Below are positions 23,635 to 31,445 of a DNA stretch of 64,000 bases, in pieces (within the stretch, counting starts at the first letter, position 1; every line of letters begins with the position of its first letter). The DNA is from Lachnospiraceae bacterium (lineage in GTDB: Bacteria > Bacillota > Clostridia > Lachnospirales > Lachnospiraceae). The DNA is taken from NCBI GenBank assembly GCA_017525525.1, contig JAFXSQ010000054.1, positions 1 through 64,000 of the forward strand, given 5' to 3'. The notes under the pieces were generated by a model. It was not told the origin of the DNA. It did not search any database and worked only from the letters and a program-made list of their open reading frames with translations. Position numbers and translations under genes: made by a program.

Positions 23635-23817
23635 GTTACTATTCACAGCCGCGTAACCCACGACCCGTCCGCTGCGCGTCCGTCGCGGCTGCGCTACTTA
23701 TGGTCATGGGTATGCGCGGAGTTACTGCTTCGCAGTATTATCAAAAAAGCAAGTGTTGGTTCTTATGTGCAAGCACAACGAACATACACTTGCTTTTTGA
23801 TAACTGTGAATAGTAAC
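23635..23817 (+). mobile_element. 183-bp inverted-repeat element, possible MITE
   Basis: Perfect 14-bp terminal inverted repeats GTTACTATTCACAG (23635-23648) and CTGTGAATAGTAAC (23804-23817) bound the element. Inside are CAGCCGCG/CGCGGCTG and a long hairpin between ATCAAAAAAGCAAGTGT (23740-23756) and ACACTTGCTTTTTGAT (23786-23801) with a GTGC-AA-GCAC tip. No transposase is encoded. A 70-codon frame crosses it but looks spurious. No clear target-site duplication is seen. Confidence 0.55.
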
Positions 23818-23846
23818 AATTCTATACATTTTTAATAAAATGCTAT

Positions 23847-23874
23847 TTGAATTAGGAGACAAATGTGGTATAAT
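23847..23874 (+). promoter_or_regulatory. Promoter of pilB
   Basis: TTGAAT (23847-23852), a 16-bp spacer and an extended TGG-TATAAT (-10 at 23869-23874) precede an AT-rich leader of about 85 bases and the GGGAGG site of pilB. Confidence 0.75.
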
Positions 23875-23963
23875 CTCGTTAGTTATGTCCGTGTTATTAT
23901 AATACGAATTATAATATAATCAGCAGACGGGCAATCTTACATTTCTATTAGGGAGGTTTACTA

Positions 23964-25685
23964 ATGCGCATCAGCGGAGGAAGAAAGAAAATTCGTGTCG
24001 GTGATCTTCTGGTTGAAGCGGGAGCTATTACCGACGAGCAGCTCCAACAGGCTCTGGATCATCAGAAGGAGAACGGAGGCAGGCTCGGTAATGTGATAAT
24101 GGAGATGGGTTTCATCAGCCAGGAGCTCCTTATCACGGTGCTTACCACCCAGATGGGTATCGATTATATCGAGCTCAGATCCTGCAAGCTTGACGAGGAG
24201 CTCTTAAAGCAGCTTCCGGAGAACCTTGTACAGAAGTATAAGGCGATACCGATAGCATACGATGAGGAAAATCCCAATATCCTGAGGGTTGCTATGGCAG
24301 ACCCCATGGATCTTAATGCGATTGATGATATAGGTATAGCGCTCAACACACAGGTTGAGCCGCTGCTTGCCATGGAGGATGATATCGATAACGCCATAGG
24401 CAAGTATTACGGTAATGCCGAGGCCATGAAGGCGGCTGAGCAGTACCGACAGGAGATGGAGAGCAGCAGGATAGGAGATGACGAAGCGGATGCGCTTAAC
24501 GAAGATATCGAGAACTCCCCTGTGGTACTCCTTGTTAAGCAGATAATCGAGGGTGGTGTTCGTCAGAGGGCATCCGATATTCATATAGAGCCGCTTGAGT
24601 CAAGCGTTCGTGTCAGATACCGTATAGACGGCGCCTTGAGACAGGTTATGACCTACGACTACTCGCTGCTTTCGGCAATCAGCGCCCGTATCAAGATTAT
24701 CGGCGGTATGGATATCGCTGAGAAGCGTAAGCCTCAGGACGGTCGTATCACGATTATGGTCGACAGAAGAGAGTTTGATGTCCGTGTTTCCATTCTCCCG
24801 ACAGTGTACGGTGAGAAGACGGTTATGAGACTTACCTCCAAGGAAGGACTTACCAAGCCGAAGAGCGCGCTCGGTTTCGACGAAGAGCAGCTCAAGGTAT
24901 TCGATGGAATTCTTTCGAATCCGCACGGTATTATTCTTGTTACCGGTCCTACAGGTTCCGGTAAATCGACAACTCTATATACAAGCCTTTCAGAACTCAA
25001 CACCGAGGATGTTAACATCATCACTGTTGAGGACCCTGTCGAGGCGAATATAGACGGTATCAATCAGGTTCAGGTAAATGTCAAGGCAGAGCTTACCTTC
25101 GCGGCAGCGCTTAGGTCTATCCTCCGTCAGGACCCTGATATTATAATGATAGGAGAGATCCGAGACGGTGAGACGGCGAAGATAGCGGTTCAGGCGGCTA
25201 TCACCGGACACTTGGTTGTATCCACGCTCCACACCAACTCGGCTGCATCAACCGTAACACGTGTAATCGATATGGGAATTGAGTCTTACGTTGCCGGTGA
25301 CGCTTTGGTAGGCGTTATAGCACAGAGACTCGTAAGAAGACTTTGCAACTCCTGTAAGGCGCCGCGTCTTGCAGAGGATGATGAGAAGGTTATCCTTGGA
25401 GTTAAGAACTTAGATGATGATGTTATCATCTACGAGCCGGTAGGCTGCCCGCTCTGTGGTGATGCAGGCTATGCGGGACGTATCGGTGTGTATGAGATGA
25501 TGCCCGTATCAAAGGAGCTTCAGGCCGTTATCGCCAAGGGCTCGACTGCGGATGTCATAGAGAAGCAGGCTCTTTCAGAGGGTATGCTCACATTGAAGAT
25601 GGGTGCCGCAAAGCATGTGCTTAACGGTATCACATCCCTTTCGGAGATGAAGAAGATTACCTACGAGACCGGTGATGAGTACTAG
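23964..25685 (+). CDS. pilB: Type IV pilus extension ATPase PilB
   Basis: PilB powers pilus polymerisation. The 573 residues have the N-terminal T2SSE_N/MshEN domain (about 1-150: RVGDLLVEAGAITDEQLQQAL), then the GspE ATPase core with RASDIHIEPLE, Walker A GPTGSGKS (328-335), the Walker B region IIMIGEIRDGETA, and the tetracysteine zinc motif (CNSCK ... CPLCG) near residues 458-500. MshEN domains can bind c-di-GMP in some PilB proteins. GGGAGG precedes the ATG. pilT follows after a hairpin. Confidence 0.95.
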   Translation: MRISGGRKKIRVGDLLVEAGAITDEQLQQALDHQKENGGRLGNVIMEMGFISQELLITVLTTQMGIDYIELRSCKLDEELLKQLPENLVQKYKAIPIAYDEENPNILRVAMADPMDLNAIDDIGIALNTQVEPLLAMEDDIDNAIGKYYGNAEAMKAAEQYRQEMESSRIGDDEADALNEDIENSPVVLLVKQIIEGGVRQRASDIHIEPLESSVRVRYRIDGALRQVMTYDYSLLSAISARIKIIGGMDIAEKRKPQDGRITIMVDRREFDVRVSILPTVYGEKTVMRLTSKEGLTKPKSALGFDEEQLKVFDGILSNPHGIILVTGPTGSGKSTTLYTSLSELNTEDVNIITVEDPVEANIDGINQVQVNVKAELTFAAALRSILRQDPDIIMIGEIRDGETAKIAVQAAITGHLVVSTLHTNSAASTVTRVIDMGIESYVAGDALVGVIAQRLVRRLCNSCKAPRLAEDDEKVILGVKNLDDDVIIYEPVGCPLCGDAGYAGRIGVYEMMPVSKELQAVIAKGSTADVIEKQALSEGMLTLKMGAAKHVLNGITSLSEMKKITYETGDEY

Positions 25686-25689
25686 TTGT

Positions 25690-25715
25690 TAAAACAAGCG
25701 GCGCGAAGCGCGTGC
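25690..25715 (+). terminator. Hairpin between pilB and pilT
   Basis: ACAAGC and GCTTGT enclose GGCGCGAAGCGC, giving a stem with a GAA loop just after the pilB stop. No T tract follows, so it may be a processing or attenuation site within the operon. Confidence 0.4.
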
Positions 25716-25756
25716 TTGTGAGATTAGAAAAATAAGGGGTTAAAGGAGACTATATA

Positions 25757-26809
25757 ATGATTGATATGAAAGAATTGCTCGCCTTTGCGGTTGAGCAGAA
25801 TGCATCCGATGTTCACATTGCCTGCGGTATACCGCCGAAGCTTCGTATCCACGGCCGTCTTACCGAGGTAGAGGTTCCGAGTATGACTCCGCAGGACGTT
25901 GCCGAGGCAATCGGCTCCACCATGCACGAGCGTCATAAGCAGATTCTTAAGGAGAGAGGAGAGGTCGACTTCTCATACGCATCTGCCGAGACAGGCCGTT
26001 TCCGTGTAAATGTATACATGGACAGAGGTAACATGGCGGCTGCCTACAGAAAGGTCGATACCATAATTCCGAGACCTGATATGCTCGGTATTCCCGATGC
26101 CGTAGTTCAGCTCTACAAGAAGAAGAGAGGACTTGTGCTTGTCACAGGACCTACAGGTTCGGGAAAATCCACAACACTTGCCTCCATTATCAATAAGGCA
26201 AATGAGAACTTGACAGACCACATTATCACACTTGAGGACCCGATAGAGTATGTGCACAAGCACAAGAAGGCTATAGTTAACCAGCGAGAGATAGGTATGG
26301 ATACCCTCTCATATGCGAATGCCCTCCGTGCTGCGCTCCGTGAGGATCCCGATATCATCCTCGTAGGAGAGATGAGAGACCTTGAGACCATATCGACGGC
26401 CATAACCGCTGCCGAGACCGGTCACCTCGTATTCTCAACCCTTCATACAATCGGCGCCGCTTCAACCATCGACCGTATCGTCGACGTGTTCCCGCCGCAT
26501 CAGCAGCAGCAGACACGTATCCAGCTTGCGATGATCCTTGAGGGAGTTATCTCCCAGGCGCTTATCCCGACCGCAGACGGCAAGGGACGAGTTGCTGCAT
26601 TCGAGGTCATGCTCGGAAGCCCGGCTATTAAGTCGCTTATCCGTGAGGCAAAGACTCACCAGATTCAGTCTCATATCCAGACGAGCCGTGCACAGGGCAT
26701 GGTTACGCTCGATGACTTTATCCTTGAGCTTTACCGCGCAGGCAAGATCAGCCGTGATATGGCTCTTACATATGCTCAGGATCAGCCTGGTATGAAGAAA
26801 CAGATGTAA
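25757..26809 (+). CDS. pilT: Type IV pilus retraction ATPase PilT
   Basis: PilT depolymerises pili and drives twitching. The 350 residues match in length and motifs: the N-terminal ASDVHIACGIPPKLRIHGRL, Walker A GPTGSGKS (131-138), the Asp box region, Walker B IILVGEMRDLET (near residue 198), HLVFSTLHT, and the C-terminal RAQGMVTLDDFI close to the AIRNLIR-type helix. It sits 71 bases after pilB and AAAGGAG precedes the ATG. Having both ATPases implies dynamic, retractile pili. Confidence 0.95.
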   Translation: MIDMKELLAFAVEQNASDVHIACGIPPKLRIHGRLTEVEVPSMTPQDVAEAIGSTMHERHKQILKERGEVDFSYASAETGRFRVNVYMDRGNMAAAYRKVDTIIPRPDMLGIPDAVVQLYKKKRGLVLVTGPTGSGKSTTLASIINKANENLTDHIITLEDPIEYVHKHKKAIVNQREIGMDTLSYANALRAALREDPDIILVGEMRDLETISTAITAAETGHLVFSTLHTIGAASTIDRIVDVFPPHQQQQTRIQLAMILEGVISQALIPTADGKGRVAAFEVMLGSPAIKSLIREAKTHQIQSHIQTSRAQGMVTLDDFILELYRAGKISRDMALTYAQDQPGMKKQM

Positions 26810-26828
26810 TATATAATGAAAACACTAT

Positions 26829-26860
26829 AATACCGGGGTGGCTTGCGCTACCTCGGTATT
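26829..26860 (+). terminator. Hairpin after pilT
   Basis: AATACCGGGGTGGC and GCTACCTCGGTATT pair around a TTGC loop, with two G-T type mismatches. It lies just after the pilT stop and leads directly into a GTGTCA-type repeat. There is no real T tract. Confidence 0.5.
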
Positions 26861-27000
26861 GTGTCATTATGAGTGTAGCGACGCAGACCGTAATGCGAAG
26901 CGTTACGGTGCCGGCCTTCGATGTCATAAGGAATCCACCGCAAGCGGTACCCCTTATGACGAAATGCGAGGGCTTGCGAAGCAATAGGAAGAATCTTATA
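26861..27000 (+). repeat. Long variant of the GTGTCA...GAAGAATCTT repeat
   Basis: It begins GTGTCATTATGAGTGTAGCG and ends GAAGAATCTT. Inside are GACCGTAATGCG-AAG-CGTTACGG (a hairpin also hinted at in the 41915 copy) and CCTTATGACG. It ends 16 bases before the next start codon. Confidence 0.6.
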
Positions 27001-27016
27001 CTATAAGGTTGTCATT

Positions 27017-27925
27017 ATGAAGATATTCATCAAATTCCTTATCGCAATCATATTCATGGAGCTCGGCTTCTTCCTCTTCTTCGGTTCGGGCATAGGTTTT
27101 GCTGCCAATGATAAAGACCTGGTCAATTATCCGAACGAAGCTCTGCCCGAGAAAGGCGCCGAAGTGGAGGCGTACATCATAGACATAGGCGTTATGTTCT
27201 ACGAGGAGTCGGATATTTTGGGTCAGGGTTCGGATGAGGACAGGTATTATATAGCTCAGTTAAACGACGGCCGCTTCATGATGCTTAAGACCGAGGCGGA
27301 CAGCGACAGGGATATAGAGATAAACAATTTCATGGATCGATGCAACAGGTATTTTACCAAGAATAAAGGCGACAGGCCGAAGGCCATGTACCTCGAAGGC
27401 ATTGTCGGAACGGCGCCGAGTTCCGGCGATATATCATTTTCGGATGTGATTGACAAAGGCGCTAAGGAGATGATGAAGCTTCGAGGTTTTGCTCGGCTTG
27501 ACATCGCAGACCTGATATTAGATGTGCGTGAGTATGGGGAAGGTACCACCGCAAAGGGAGCTTTGCGCGATTCGGTTAGCCTGATTGCAACCTCGGCAAA
27601 TGTATTAAAGCGCGTGCTCGGAATAATCGCCACTATTTTCGGCATAAGACTGATTATACTGGCAATACAGGAGACCTTGAACGAGATGGCGCCTCACGGC
27701 GGCAATATCAAGGAACACCTTATAGCCGGAGGACGGGATGTGTTCAGTAATATCGACAAGGTGGTAACCGACTGGAGCACAGTTCCGGTGGAGAACGGTG
27801 AGTATGTATACGACCACGGAGGTTTTATGTTCGAGGTACCGGAGGATATAAGTCAGACGATTCAGCTTACATCGGCAGATATGCCCGAGTATATGAAAAA
27901 GGGTGATTTTAAACTAAAGAAATGA
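27017..27925 (+). CDS. Membrane protein of unknown function downstream of pilT
   Basis: The 302 residues have an N-terminal membrane segment (about 4-30), an extracytoplasmic-looking domain (about 31-190) with an EAYIIDIGVMFYEESD segment, a second membrane helix (about 198-218, IIATIFGIRLIILAI), and a cytoplasmic tail of about 80 residues. I do not recognise the family. It follows pilB and pilT on the same strand after a repeat and may be cotranscribed or pilus-related, but that is only by position. AAGGTT precedes the ATG. Confidence 0.7.
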   Translation: MKIFIKFLIAIIFMELGFFLFFGSGIGFAANDKDLVNYPNEALPEKGAEVEAYIIDIGVMFYEESDILGQGSDEDRYYIAQLNDGRFMMLKTEADSDRDIEINNFMDRCNRYFTKNKGDRPKAMYLEGIVGTAPSSGDISFSDVIDKGAKEMMKLRGFARLDIADLILDVREYGEGTTAKGALRDSVSLIATSANVLKRVLGIIATIFGIRLIILAIQETLNEMAPHGGNIKEHLIAGGRDVFSNIDKVVTDWSTVPVENGEYVYDHGGFMFEVPEDISQTIQLTSADMPEYMKKGDFKLKK

Positions 27926-27982
27926 GATTGATCGTTCTTGTGGTTGCGGCGATAATCTAAAACAAATTCAATCGATATACAA

Positions 27983-28018
27983 AAACCCCGGAATACCGTT
28001 CGGTAATCCGGGGTTTTG
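27983..28018. terminator. Bidirectional terminator between convergent genes
   Basis: AAACCCCGGAATACCG and CGGTAATCCGGGGTTT pair around a TT loop, with an A run on one side and a T run on the other. It separates the + strand membrane protein gene from - strand porB. Confidence 0.85.
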
Positions 28019-28020
28019 TT

Positions 28021-28064
28021 TGCGCATGCCCGCGTAATGTAGAATGTCACTTTATGACACTTTA
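28021..28064 (+). repeat. Composite palindromic repeat, copy D (truncated)
   Basis: TGCGCATGCCCGCGTAATG, then GAATGTCACTTTATGACAC matches the left module of copies A and B, but the right arm is lost. As in copies A and C it starts immediately after a terminator. Confidence 0.6.
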
Positions 28065-28072
28065 ACTCTGCT

Positions 28073-29005
28073 TTATCTCGAGCATCTGAACAACAGGTCT
28101 TCATACCTTCTGTCGACCTCAGCCTGATACTGCTCAATAAGGTGCTCGTTCTCGGGCTTGAAGAGGTGCTTGAAACGGCCCTGAGTTCTTAAGAAGTCTT
28201 CTATAGGAAGCTTCTTCTTGGGCTCATAGTTAAGAATCCATTTGCCCTCTACAACCTCAAAGAGCGGCCAGTAGCAGGTCTCGACTGCAAGCTTGCATAT
28301 GTTCATGATGTCTGACTCGTCATAGCGCCAGCCTCTCGGGCAGGGAGCCATGACATTTAAGAATGCGGCACCGGGGGTGTAGATTGCCTTCTCGGCCTTC
28401 TCGTACAGATCCTTCATGGTGCCGATAAGTGTGGTCTGCGCTACGTAAGGAACGTCGTGGTCGGCTATTATCTGAGCAAGGTCTTTCCTGTTCTGCATCT
28501 TTCCGACTGACTGGGTTCCTATGGGAGTTGTGGTTGTGTCTGCGTACATCGGAGTTGCCGACGAGCGCTGGATACCGGTGTTCATGTAAGCGCCGTTGTC
28601 GTAGCACACGTAAACCATGTCGTGATTTCTCTCCATAGCGCCGGAGAGTGACTGAAGTCCGATGTCGTAAGTACCGCCGTCACCTCCGAAGGTGATGAAC
28701 TTGTAAGTCTCGTCGAGCTTGCCCTTCTTTCTTAAAGCGTGGTAAGCGGTCTCGATTCCGGCGAGTGTTGAACCGGCGTTCTCGAATGCGTTGTGCATGT
28801 AGCTGTCTTGCCATGCGGTGTAGGGGTACATGAAGGTGGAAACCTCCATACAGCCCGTTGCATTTCCTATAACTGCCTTGTCCTCGGGCTTTAATGCGCG
28901 GAGCACCATGCGGGCAACTATTGTTCCGCCGCAGCCTGCACACATTCTGTGGCCGGGAGCGAGCCTTTCCGGCTTGTTCATAACTTCTCTGAATTTGTAT
29001 GCCAT
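28073..29005 (-). CDS. porB: Pyruvate:ferredoxin oxidoreductase, beta subunit
   Basis: PorB binds thiamine diphosphate and a [4Fe-4S] cluster in the enzyme that converts pyruvate, CoA and ferredoxin to acetyl-CoA. The 310 residues include HRMCAGCGGTIVARM with two cluster cysteines, NATGCMEV, and the TPP-binding FGGDGGTYDIGLQSLSGAMERNHDMVYVCYDN. It is the last gene of porG-porD-porA-porB. AAGGAGGTCGGGAAAATG gives a strong start. Pyruvate is the likely substrate; another 2-oxoacid cannot be excluded. Confidence 0.92.
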   Translation of the reverse strand: MAYKFREVMNKPERLAPGHRMCAGCGGTIVARMVLRALKPEDKAVIGNATGCMEVSTFMYPYTAWQDSYMHNAFENAGSTLAGIETAYHALRKKGKLDETYKFITFGGDGGTYDIGLQSLSGAMERNHDMVYVCYDNGAYMNTGIQRSSATPMYADTTTTPIGTQSVGKMQNRKDLAQIIADHDVPYVAQTTLIGTMKDLYEKAEKAIYTPGAAFLNVMAPCPRGWRYDESDIMNICKLAVETCYWPLFEVVEGKWILNYEPKKKLPIEDFLRTQGRFKHLFKPENEHLIEQYQAEVDRRYEDLLFRCSR

Positions 29006-29018
29006 TTTCCCGACCTCC

Positions 29019-30206
29019 TTATCTTCTTAATCCTATATACTTGTACTGCAGGCCCTTGACAGTAGCCTCGCCTGCGTCAAGCTTCTTTAAGTCTTCGTAT
29101 ACCGCAGATGCGTCCTCGACGGTGTAATCTCTTCCGCCGAGACCGTAGAAGTAGTTGATTACCTTTGCCTTGGTCTCTGCGTCGAGCAGAGCAGCCTTAA
29201 GCTCAGAACCGAGCGGTCCGCCCTGGCCGGAGAAGCTCTCGGCCCTGTCAAGGATAGCGGCAGCCTTAACATTCTTTAACGCTTCTGCCAGCTCCTCACC
29301 CGGGAACGGTCTGAACACTCTTACCTTGATCATGCCGGCCTTTACGCCGTCCTCACGAAGCTTGTCAACCGCATCCTTGGTGGTTCCGGCTGCTGAGCCC
29401 ATGATAACTATAGCGTACTCGGCATCTTCCATCTTATATTCCTCGAAAAGTCCGTAGGACCTTCCTGATATCTTTTCAAATTCCTTGGCAACCTCGAGGA
29501 TGACCTTCTTGGCGTTCTTCATAGCCACGCGCTGGTTCTTCTTGGTCTCCATATAGAAAGGAGAGTTGGCGTAGGGGCCTACAGCGAGAGGAAGCTCGGG
29601 ATTTAAAAGATAGTTCTCGGGCTCGTATTCGCCCACGAACTTCTTGACCGGCTCATCCTCCAAAAGCTCTATGTTCATAACAGCATGGCTTGTGATGAAT
29701 CCGTCCTGGCATACCATGAGTGGGAGCCTTACATCCGGATGCTCGGCAATCCTGAAGGACTGAATGTAGTTGTCATAAGCCTCCTGGTTTGTCTCGGCGT
29801 AGATTTGTATCCAGCCTGAATCCCTTGCGCCCATTGAATCCGAGTGGTCGCAGTTGATGTTGATCGGGCCTGTAAGCGCGCGGTTAACAACTGCCATTAC
29901 TATCGGAAGTCTGTCGGAAGCTGCCACGTAGAGCACCTCCCACATGAAGGCAAGTCCTGCTGATGATGTGGCAGTAATTGCTCTTGCGCCCGCGGCGCAT
30001 GCGCCCATGGTTGCACTCATAGAGCTGTGCTCTGATTCTACCGGGATGAACTCGGTGGTCATCTGGCCGTTTGCTATGTAGGTTGATACCATCTGAGGTA
30101 TCTCCGTTGACGGTGTTATGGGAAATGCTGCGCAGACGTCGGGGTTGACCTGTCTGATAGCGTAAGCTGTCGCTTCATTTCCTGACATTCTCTCTCTTAT
30201 GGACAT
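29019..30206 (-). CDS. porA: Pyruvate:ferredoxin oxidoreductase, alpha subunit
   Basis: PorA carries the pyrimidine-binding half of the TPP site. The 395 residues show MSGNEATAYAIRQVNPDVCAAFPITPSTEIPQ at the start, VESEHSSMSATMGACAAGARAITATSSAG, and DHSDSMGARDSGWIQ, all typical of the family. AGGAGGTGTG precedes the ATG. It starts two bases after the porD stop and ends 13 bases before porB, consistent with one transcript. Confidence 0.93.
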   Translation of the reverse strand: MSIRERMSGNEATAYAIRQVNPDVCAAFPITPSTEIPQMVSTYIANGQMTTEFIPVESEHSSMSATMGACAAGARAITATSSAGLAFMWEVLYVAASDRLPIVMAVVNRALTGPININCDHSDSMGARDSGWIQIYAETNQEAYDNYIQSFRIAEHPDVRLPLMVCQDGFITSHAVMNIELLEDEPVKKFVGEYEPENYLLNPELPLAVGPYANSPFYMETKKNQRVAMKNAKKVILEVAKEFEKISGRSYGLFEEYKMEDAEYAIVIMGSAAGTTKDAVDKLREDGVKAGMIKVRVFRPFPGEELAEALKNVKAAAILDRAESFSGQGGPLGSELKAALLDAETKAKVINYFYGLGGRDYTVEDASAVYEDLKKLDAGEATVKGLQYKYIGLRR

Positions 30207-30208
30207 CT

Positions 30209-30535
30209 TTACACACCTCCTGTCGGGCTGACGCCGTCCACCATGGTTATCGCACCGAAGCTGCAGACCTTTGAGCAGATGCCGCAGCCCTTGCAGTGGT
30301 CGTAGTCAAAGTCCTGACGCTTGCCGTCCTTTACCGGGATGGAGCTGTCGGGACAACAGGGTGTGCAAAGCAGGCACTGGGTGCATTTGTTCCAATCCAT
30401 AACCGGAGTCTTGGTGCGCCATTCGCCTGTGTTAAAATGTACCGAACCGCCACCGCCTAAGATCTGATTGCCGGCGGTGATGTCGTAGTACGGACTCTTT
30501 TCGTTTATCTTTGTAATATCGGTTTCTCTACCCAA
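30209..30535 (-). CDS. porD: Pyruvate:ferredoxin oxidoreductase, delta subunit (2[4Fe-4S])
   Basis: PorD is the ferredoxin-like electron-transfer subunit. The 108 residues hold two cluster motifs, CTQCLLCTPCCP and CKGCGICSKVC, after a conserved N-terminal region ending WRTKTPVMDWNKC. The frame begins at TTG 30535, which has AGGAGG 8 bases upstream; no ATG lies nearby in frame. It sits between porG and porA. Confidence 0.9.
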   Translation of the reverse strand: MGRETDITKINEKSPYYDITAGNQILGGGGSVHFNTGEWRTKTPVMDWNKCTQCLLCTPCCPDSSIPVKDGKRQDFDYDHCKGCGICSKVCSFGAITMVDGVSPTGGV

Positions 30536-30567
30536 CTATGCCACCTCCTTGGTATTGACATGATTGC

Positions 30568-30622
30568 TTCGCAATCCTGTCCTGTCGTCGGTGGCCATTT
30601 AAGAATGCTTCGCATTAGGCCA
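30568..30622 (-). repeat. Hairpins in the porG-porD gap
   Basis: On the minus strand GGTGGCC and GGCCACC enclose AATGCGAAGCATT, and GATTGCGAAGCAATC follows. The first stem starts within the last codons of porG. This could set the porG to porDAB ratio by processing or attenuation. The core resembles the AATGCGAAGC piece inside the repeats at 26861 and 41915. Confidence 0.5.
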
Positions 30623-31187
30623 CCTCCTCAAAAGCTCTGGCGAGCGCCTTCATATTGCCCTCGATAACCTCGGGCTTCTTGGCGAATTTATGCTTGTAGG
30701 ACGCCTCCATCTGTGAGAGGAAGACCTCCTTGTCCATGATGTCCGCAACCTTTACTATTGCGGCGAGCATCGGTGAGTTAGGGAAGTATTTGCCGAGTGT
30801 CTCCACCGATATCTTTCTTGCGTCTATCGTGTAGACCTTTCCGGGATAGCCTTTGAGCAAGGGGATTATCTCTTCCTTCGGTCTGGCGGTGTTGATGATG
30901 ATTGCGCCGTCTTCTTTAAGTCCTTTGGTTACATCCACTGCGTGGAGAAGGGTTTCGTCCACTACCACGACGAAGTCGGGATCGTAGATGTTAGAGTGCA
31001 CGCGGATCTCCTCATGGTTGAGGCGGTTGTATGCCGTGATCGGAGCGCCCATTCTCTCGGGACCGTACTCGGGAAAGCCCTGCACGAAAAGCCCTTCGTT
31101 AAAGGCTACGTCCGCAAGCAGAAGAGCCGCTGTTTTGGCTCCCTGGCCACCGCGTCCGTGCCATCTGATTTCAACGCTTTTCTTCAT
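30615..31187 (-). CDS. porG: Pyruvate:ferredoxin oxidoreductase, gamma subunit
   Basis: PorG is the small subunit of the four-subunit enzyme. From ATG 31187 it has 190 residues, with EIRWHGRGGQGAKTAALLLADVAF at the N-terminus and FPEYGPERMGAPITAYNR, both family signatures. An upstream in-frame ATG at 31232 adds 15 residues lacking similarity; AAGGAGAC is correctly spaced for 31187. It is the first gene of the por operon, with a promoter near 31243-31271. Confidence 0.92.
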   Translation of the reverse strand: MKKSVEIRWHGRGGQGAKTAALLLADVAFNEGLFVQGFPEYGPERMGAPITAYNRLNHEEIRVHSNIYDPDFVVVVDETLLHAVDVTKGLKEDGAIIINTARPKEEIIPLLKGYPGKVYTIDARKISVETLGKYFPNSPMLAAIVKVADIMDKEVFLSQMEASYKHKFAKKPEVIEGNMKALARAFEEVA

Positions 31188-31242
31188 AATAAATGTCTCC
31201 TTATGAAAAACTTCTATAAATATGTAGTGCAAAACTTACAAT

Positions 31243-31271
31243 AGTATAATTACTTAAGCCGAAAAAGTAAA
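31243..31271 (-). promoter_or_regulatory. Probable promoter of the por operon
   Basis: On the minus strand TTTACT (31271-31266), a 17-bp spacer and TATACT (31248-31243) lie about 55 bases before the porG start. Confidence 0.6.
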
Positions 31272-31320
31272 GTATTTCTTTATATTTCCTGTGTTTGTTT
31301 ATCGGAATCTGTCGTTTCGG

Positions 31321-31349
31321 TTGTGCGTCCGTGCGCGATATAGTATAAT
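31321..31349 (+). promoter_or_regulatory. Probable promoter of the DUF4317-like gene
   Basis: TTGTGC (31321-31326), a 17-bp spacer and TATAAT (31344-31349) precede a repeat-containing leader of about 90 bases. Confidence 0.5.
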
Positions 31350-31354
31350 GTAAA

Positions 31355-31424
31355 GCGTCACTAAATTAAAAAAGATTCTTCGGTCTAAATAGGCAGTACT
31401 GACACGAAGAGTCTTAGTGTAATA
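31355..31424 (+). repeat. GTGTCA-type repeat, inverted variant
   Basis: GCGTCACT starts the segment; AGATTCTTCG (31373-31382) and CGAAGAGTCT (about 31405-31414) then form an imperfect hairpin. It ends in GTCTTAGTG, about 22 bases before the start of the next gene, like other family copies. Confidence 0.45.
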
Positions 31425-31445
31425 TGGATTGAGGATTGAGATAAA

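Noticed and set aside
23601-23813. 70-codon frame in the inverted-repeat element
   Set aside because: It runs through hairpin arms, has no binding site or family motif, and is probably chance.
23875-23960. c-di-GMP riboswitch before pilB
   Set aside because: No GEMM-I or GEMM-II conserved core is visible in the short AT-rich leader; the same holds for the pilC leader.
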